Below, one piece after another: positions 4,914-7,942 of a DNA stretch of 7,942 bases. The stretch spans positions 1-7,942 of the forward strand of contig DXXH01000041.1 in NCBI GenBank assembly GCA_019416395.1. The letters run 5' to 3'. Under the pieces are notes generated by a model. The model was not told the origin of the DNA, made no database searches, and was given only the letters and a program-made list of their open reading frames with translations. Position 1 is the first letter of the stretch, and every line of letters starts with the position of its first letter. A program made the translations under genes and the position numbers. Source of the DNA: Clostridiales bacterium (lineage in GTDB: Bacteria; Bacillota; Clostridia; Oscillospirales; Acutalibacteraceae).

Positions 4914-4929
4914 GCCTTTTGGTAGCTTT
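4914..4929 (+). repeat. Right 16-bp direct repeat of the element
   Basis: Identical to 1836-1851 (GCCTTTTGGTAGCTTT). It marks the change from the element to backbone intergenic sequence. Confidence 0.75.
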
Positions 4930-5160
4930 TCCGTGATGCTGGATTTTTTGGAACAGGGAAATCCCCCCAGATGTGTGGGGCAGGAAGGTTTTTCTCAAAA
5001 TTCATAGGGATATTTAAAGAGGTGAAAAATAATTTGATTCTTGCGTCTTAATTTTCATAGAACTGAATTGATAGAGATACACATATATAATAGTATACGA
5101 AACAGCATGCTTTCCCCGGTGGTGAGAAGGGGACAAGGCTGCGCAGAGTTTCCAAACGAC
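4930..5160. other. AT-rich intergenic stretch without a recognisable gene
   Basis: This is the backbone space right of the element. It holds a weak 5-bp stem (CCCCA 4965-4969, TGGGG 4976-4980) and a ribosome-binding-like AGAGGTG near 5020 with only a few codons behind it. It also has a possible plus-strand promoter (TTGATA 5068-5073, then TAGTAT at 17 bp or TATAAT at only 12 bp) with no gene downstream in that direction. It may contain remains of a gene displaced by the insertion or a small RNA; nothing supports either strongly. Confidence 0.4.
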
Positions 5161-5210
5161 GGATAAAAATCAAAAGGCAGAGAGCCTGCCGGCGATGGCA
5201 AGCTCTCTGC
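5161..5210 (-). terminator. Rho-independent terminator of the SGNH esterase gene
   Basis: On the minus strand a 14-position stem (GCAGAGAGCTTGCC with GGCAGGCTCTCTGC, one wobble pair) around a 6-base loop is followed by CTTTTGATTTTT. It begins about 38 bases past the stop codon. Confidence 0.88.
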
Positions 5211-5248
5211 TCATGAGAAGTATTCCCAGCTGTGGTGAAAATCACCGG

Positions 5249-6343
5249 TCAATGGAGTATGGATCGAATGCGGGCGGCCAGTTCCTTTCCTACCCGCAGG
5301 TGGGTTTTGGAAGAGGGGTGAGAGGCCGCTCCGATGCCTTCTGTCATCAGGTTGATGCCGATGAGTTTGAAGCAGCGGATCTTTGGATCTCCCGATTCTT
5401 GGCGGTAAGTCTCCACTGTTTTTTCAATGGCGTCGTACAGGTAGTGATCCATGGGTCCCAGCACGCAGAGAATCCAGGTGTCCAGGCCGTTGAGCTCACG
5501 GACTTTTTCCACAAGTTCCCGATACCCCTGGGAAAAAGAACGCTCTTCCTGGTCGGCGGTGGCCAGGTCGGTGTAAGAGCGAATGGGGCTCGCGTCGTTT
5601 GTACCCAGATTGATCACCACAATATCCTTGGGGTGATGGGCGAAATCCCAGGTTTCCAGAGGTTTCTCCAACCGTTCAAAACAGTACACGTCGGTGAATT
5701 CGTACACCTGGTCCATCTGGCGCATGAGAATAGGTGAGGTTTTGGGCGTGGAAGCGGCAATGCCCGATACGCTGACCATGTTGAATTCCGCGTTCAATTC
5801 CCGTCCGGCTACAGCCCCATAGGTGTCCCAGCCGTTTTCCTCGTGGGTTTTGAACAGGGAATCCCGGCCGGGGGCCTCGTTGCCAAAGCCGCAGGTGATA
5901 GAATCCCCCACAAATTCGATGGAGAGCTGTCCCTTGGGAGCCTGCACCTGTACAAGTTCTCCGTCGATTTCCAGGGCCAGCAAGGCTGCCTTGCCCCGGG
6001 CATTTTCGGAGAGTTTCACGATGCGCACCGTATGGGTGCTTTCCTCGCCGCTGAAAAGATCATACCAGGAAGGTCCCCCCATGCATTTCAGCCGTTTCGT
6101 CAGGGTTTCCCCGTCTTCACCCACCAGCCCGATACAGGGATAATCCACGGTGGGTTCACCGCCCGGAATGGGGATCACGTCCCCAAAGGCCAGGATTTTA
6201 GCCCGCAAAGTTTTGCCTGTAAAGGTGACCGTGAAGCCGGAACAGGTCCAGTTGAACCAGATCCCTTGGGACTGCTGGTCAAACCAGGTGCGGCCGTGGG
6301 GTTGAATCAAAGGGAGCAGTTGCTCACCGGAATAAACTGCCAT
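5249..6343 (-). CDS. SGNH/GDSL esterase with N-terminal beta domain, CE2-like
   Basis: The product has 364 residues from ATG 6343. Residues about 1-135 look like a beta-sandwich (FNWTCSGFTVTFTGKTLRAK, then HTVRIVKLSE and LLALEIDGE), and 140-364 form the SGNH hydrolase domain. This two-domain order is that of carbohydrate esterase family 2, which removes acetyl groups from xylan or sugars. Block I is EFVGDSITCGFG with nucleophile Ser148, block III is NLGTND (Asn249), and the catalytic His342 is in AASHPS. The position three residues before this His, normally Asp, is Ala, so it would work as a Ser-His dyad or take the acid from elsewhere. Start: GAGGAG touches an upstream ATG at 6352, too close to serve it, but is nine bases before ATG 6343, so I choose the latter. 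No signal peptide is seen, implying action inside the cell on imported acetylated sugars. The substrate is inferred, not shown. Confidence 0.85.
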   Translation of the reverse strand: MAVYSGEQLLPLIQPHGRTWFDQQSQGIWFNWTCSGFTVTFTGKTLRAKILAFGDVIPIPGGEPTVDYPCIGLVGEDGETLTKRLKCMGGPSWYDLFSGEESTHTVRIVKLSENARGKAALLALEIDGELVQVQAPKGQLSIEFVGDSITCGFGNEAPGRDSLFKTHEENGWDTYGAVAGRELNAEFNMVSVSGIAASTPKTSPILMRQMDQVYEFTDVYCFERLEKPLETWDFAHHPKDIVVINLGTNDASPIRSYTDLATADQEERSFSQGYRELVEKVRELNGLDTWILCVLGPMDHYLYDAIEKTVETYRQESGDPKIRCFKLIGINLMTEGIGAASHPSSKTHLRVGKELAARIRSILH

Positions 6344-6436
6344 AGAAATCATCTCCTCAAAGTTTCCAGGTAATGGGGAACGGGGAAAAGATCGGGTTTC
6401 CCCCGGATTAAATCGTTCAAAAGCGGTACGCTACAG

Positions 6437-6473
6437 CAAAAAGTCCCAACCTTCCCTTGGGGTGGTTGGGACT
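6437..6473 (-). terminator. Rho-independent terminator of the sugar kinase gene
   Basis: On the minus strand AGTCCCAACC pairs with GGTTGGGACT (10 bp, 12-base loop) followed by TTTTT. It lies 15 bases past the kinase stop, so the esterase gene downstream likely needs its own promoter. I could not find a convincing one in 6353-6436. Confidence 0.88.
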
Positions 6474-6487
6474 TCCTCGCTCTTATG

Positions 6488-7462
6488 TTACAGACGCAGC
6501 AGCGGAACGGTCTTCCGGCACTGTTCAATGGCCTCTACATCAGGCAGGGCGGGAATTGCGCCGGTTTTGGTGGCGCAGGTAGAACCGGCAGCGTTGGCGA
6601 AATCCAAGAACTCCGCCAGTTCCTCAGGGGAGAACTGGGAAGGCTTTTTCCCGGACTGCACGATTTTCGCCAGCAGAGCCCCGAAGAAGCTGTCCCCGGA
6701 GCCGGTGGTATCCTTCACCTGGGTATCGTAGGTTTCTTTCTCCACGGTGATCCCGGGAGCAAAGGCCTTGCACCCACGGGCCCCCAGAGTTACAACCACC
6801 AGGGACACTCCCTGTTCCAGCAGGGCCCAGGCGCCTTCCTCAATGGACTCTTTCCCGGTGAGAAGTTCCAGCTCCTCGCCGGAGATCTTCATGATGTCCG
6901 CCTTGGAAACCAGGCTCTTCATCTGGGCAACACCTTCGTCTTCCCGGCCCTTCCACAGGGGGGGACGCCAGTTGGGGTCATACGCGGTGATTTTCCCCTG
7001 GGAGCGGGCATAATCCACCAGCCGGGTCACAGCTGACCGGGAAGGCTCCGCCGTCATCAGCAGGGAGCCGAAACACAGCAGCTTGCACTGGTCAATCAGG
7101 GAAAGATCTGTGTCCTCATAGGTCAGCCGGGTATCTGCACCGGGATTGCGGTAAAAGCTGAAATCCCGATCCCCTTCCGGGCTGAGCTGTACAAATGCCA
7201 GCGTGGTGGCATAGTCCGGATCCTGGCTCAGACCCTGGATATCCACGCCGCAGTCCTTCAGTGTGTCCACCAGAAAATCTCCAAACATATCCTTGCCTAC
7301 CCGGCCTAAGAAACCGGCGCTTACTCCGGCCCGGTGAGCCTGTACCGCCACGTTGGCCGGTGCGCCGCCAGGATTGCGGGCGAACAGCAAACGCCCGTCT
7401 TCCGTTTCCCCTACCGGGGTGAAATCGATTAAAAGTTCGCCCATGGATACAATATCTGCCAT
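6488..7462 (-). CDS. PfkB-family carbohydrate kinase, fructokinase-like
   Basis: The 324-residue product phosphorylates a sugar with ATP in the cytoplasm; closest by pattern are bacterial fructokinases (ScrK type), which make fructose 6-phosphate. It opens with VSMGELLIDFTPVG (residues 5-18), the sugar-binding first strand. The first PfkB signature follows as NPGGAPANVAVQAHRAG (30-46), and YDPNWRP is at 161-167. The second signature, DTTGSGDSFFGALL, is at 251-264, with the anion-hole glycines and catalytic base Asp257. The length is normal and no key residue is missing. The start is ATG 7462 with a modest GGAAAGGCGG ribosome binding site. It has its own promoter and terminator, so it is a single-gene unit. 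The exact substrate could also be 2-keto-3-deoxygluconate or another ketose, since PfkB members are hard to tell apart by motif. Confidence 0.9.
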   Translation of the reverse strand: MADIVSMGELLIDFTPVGETEDGRLLFARNPGGAPANVAVQAHRAGVSAGFLGRVGKDMFGDFLVDTLKDCGVDIQGLSQDPDYATTLAFVQLSPEGDRDFSFYRNPGADTRLTYEDTDLSLIDQCKLLCFGSLLMTAEPSRSAVTRLVDYARSQGKITAYDPNWRPPLWKGREDEGVAQMKSLVSKADIMKISGEELELLTGKESIEEGAWALLEQGVSLVVVTLGARGCKAFAPGITVEKETYDTQVKDTTGSGDSFFGALLAKIVQSGKKPSQFSPEELAEFLDFANAAGSTCATKTGAIPALPDVEAIEQCRKTVPLLRL

Positions 7463-7500
7463 GTCCGAAACCGCCTTTCCAATAAAAATTGCTCTTTTTA

Positions 7501-7529
7501 ATCATACCCGTTTTTGCCTTTTTTGTAAA
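7501..7529 (-). promoter_or_regulatory. Promoter of the sugar kinase gene
   Basis: On the minus strand TTTACA (7529-7524), a 17-bp spacer and TATGAT (7506-7501) stand about 38 bp before the ATG. No clear palindromic operator overlaps it. Confidence 0.72.
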
Positions 7530-7550
7530 TGGGGAAAATCCCTCTTAGGC

Positions 7551-7583
7551 AAAAAAAGAGGACTGGCCTTTCCGGCAGTCCTC
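7551..7583 (-). terminator. Rho-independent terminator of the repeat-tailed gene
   Basis: On the minus strand GAGGACTG pairs with CAGTCCTC (8 bp plus inner GC pairs) followed by TTTTTTT. It begins eight bases past the stop at 7592, and its T-tract comes just upstream of the kinase promoter. Confidence 0.88.
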
Positions 7584-7591
7584 GGGAATGT

Positions 7592-7942
7592 TTATTTCTT
7601 GGAATCCTTTTCCCCTGCGGGGGTGGCTTTGGTCAGAGTCTTAGGGGATTCTTCCTGGGTTTTTAAGGCTTTGGAAGATTCTTCCTGCTTTTTCAGCGCT
7701 TTTGTCGTCTCTTCCTGGGTTTTTAAAGCCTTGGGAGCCTGCTCCTGTTTCTTCATGGCCTTGGGAGACTCTTCCTGCTTTTTCATGGTTTTCGCGGGTT
7801 CGGCCTTCAGGGCAGTCACAGCAGGGGTTTTCTCCTCGACAGGGGCGGCAGCCTTTTTGGACTGGGCCTTGGTGGAACGGGAAGACCGCTTGGCAGGCTT
7901 TTCCTCAGTGGCCTCCTCACCCTCGGCGTCCTCTGCCTTCTT
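7592..7942 (-). CDS. C-terminal tail of an unidentified Lys/Glu/Ala-rich protein (5' end outside window)
   Basis: The frame is open to the right edge, so only the last 116 residues are seen. They have no hydrophobic core. A segment alternating acidic (EDAEGEEATEE) and basic (KPAKRSSRS, QSKKAAA) patches is followed by five 10-residue repeats of the form [ML]-K-[KT]-Q-E-[EQ]-x-x-K-[AT], then LTKATPAGEKDSKK. Such tails are intrinsically disordered or weakly helical, and are found appended to nucleic-acid-binding or ribosome-associated proteins such as topoisomerase I, trigger factor or histone-H1-like proteins. Nothing visible decides among these, so I give no function. The first Met-like start in the window would be internal and is not used. 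It ends in a strong terminator. Confidence 0.75.
   Translation of the reverse strand, partial: KKAEDAEGEEATEEKPAKRSSRSTKAQSKKAAAPVEEKTPAVTALKAEPAKTMKKQEESPKAMKKQEQAPKALKTQEETTKALKKQEESSKALKTQEESPKTLTKATPAGEKDSKK
7637..7786 (-). repeat. Five tandem 30-bp repeats encoding a decapeptide
   Basis: The five units read MKKQEESPKA, MKKQEQAPKA, LKTQEETTKA, LKKQEESSKA and LKTQEESPKT. Lys at positions 2 and 9 and QE at 4-5 are invariant. Units 1/2 and units 3-5 differ by M/L at position 1, and units alternate K/T at position 3 in the last three, which suggests stepwise duplication. Unit number may vary between strains. Confidence 0.85.

Larger units (their letters stand above)
1836..4929. mobile_element. 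IS30-type mobile element with passenger genes, flanked by 16-bp direct repeats
   Basis: The island starts and ends with an exact 16-bp copy of GCCTTTTGGTAGCTTT. Inside each copy, after 15 and 14 bp, comes one arm of an 11-bp inverted repeat (TAAATGCGAAA left, TTTCGCATTTA right). The only recombinase is an IS30-family DDE transposase at the right end. The other genes are a truncated HTH protein, an RHH protein, a lipoprotein and a Cro/C1-type regulator. The content is rich in CG dinucleotides and uses codons such as GCG, CGG and GAC more than the flanking genes, by eye. IS30 members normally make 2-3 bp target duplications, so a 16-bp duplication is unusual and the true tips could lie elsewhere. 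An alternative is an older island whose repeats are att-like sites used by an enzyme not encoded here. Confidence 0.7.

Noticed and set aside
1836..4929. Prophage or integrase-driven island with att sites
   Set aside because: No tyrosine or serine recombinase, tRNA gene or phage structural gene is present; the only recombinase is a DDE transposase.
4690..5007. Plus-strand frame of 105 codons at the right element end
   Set aside because: It overlaps the transposase C-terminus in another frame, crosses the right repeat and has no start signals.
5068..5096. Plus-strand promoter TTGATA/TAGTAT
   Set aside because: The -10 is weak at the right spacing and no plus-strand gene follows, so it is mentioned only as part of the intergenic description.
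5823..7036. Plus-strand frames over the esterase and the kinase
   Set aside because: They are shadows of minus-strand genes with clear catalytic motifs, starts and terminators.
7637..7786. CRISPR-like array
   Set aside because: The 30-bp units are contiguous without spacers and keep a reading frame; they are coding repeats.

Overview
The window looks like chromosomal DNA of a moderately GC-rich, low-complexity-flank Firmicute, most likely a gut Clostridia of the Oscillospiraceae/Ruminococcaceae type. The evidence is the AGGAGG-type ribosome binding sites, the compact rho-independent terminators, the sigma-A style promoters, and the gene repertoire (PepF, a CE2-like SGNH esterase, a PfkB sugar kinase). 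This placement is inferred from style, not from a search.

Chromosomal backbone: every backbone gene is on the minus strand. From right to left they are the C-terminal tail of an unrecognised Lys/Glu/Ala-rich protein with five decapeptide repeats (7592-7942, cut by the window end), a PfkB-family fructokinase-like sugar kinase with its own promoter and terminator (6488-7462), a two-domain SGNH/GDSL esterase resembling CE2 acetyl-xylan esterases (5249-6343), and oligoendopeptidase F (1-1743, missing only its last residues). Each of the first three ends in a clear stem-loop plus T-tract, so they look like separate transcription units.

Accessory island: between pepF and the esterase lies about 3.1 kb of different character (1836-4929). 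It is bracketed by an exact 16-bp direct repeat, and inside that by an 11-bp inverted repeat (1867-1877 and 4889-4899). It carries a truncated HTH protein, a ribbon-helix-helix (RHH) DNA-binding protein, a secreted lipoprotein divergent from a Cro/C1-type regulator, and an IS30-family DDE transposase at the right end. I read it as an IS30-type mobile element with passenger genes.

The most striking part is its regulation. A 18-bp palindrome (consensus TATACTWRCGTTAGTATA) occurs four times. In two copies the left half is altered so that it doubles as a -35 box (TTGCGT), exactly 17 bp from a TATAAT: one promoter drives the RHH gene, the other drives the transposase. A third copy fills the spacer of a leftward TTGACT-17-TATAAT promoter. 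The simplest model is an RHH repressor that controls itself, the transposase and an outward/antisense transcript. The transposase message also has a GC-rich leader hairpin. The element's right end carries an outward TTGACA and its left end an inward TATTAT. Joining the ends with a 2-3 bp spacer would build a full promoter, as in IS circle junctions. The lipoprotein/XRE pair has its own operator set, three 9-bp CTTTAACAC sites at exact 26-bp intervals. No search or folding program was available, so family calls rest on visible motifs.
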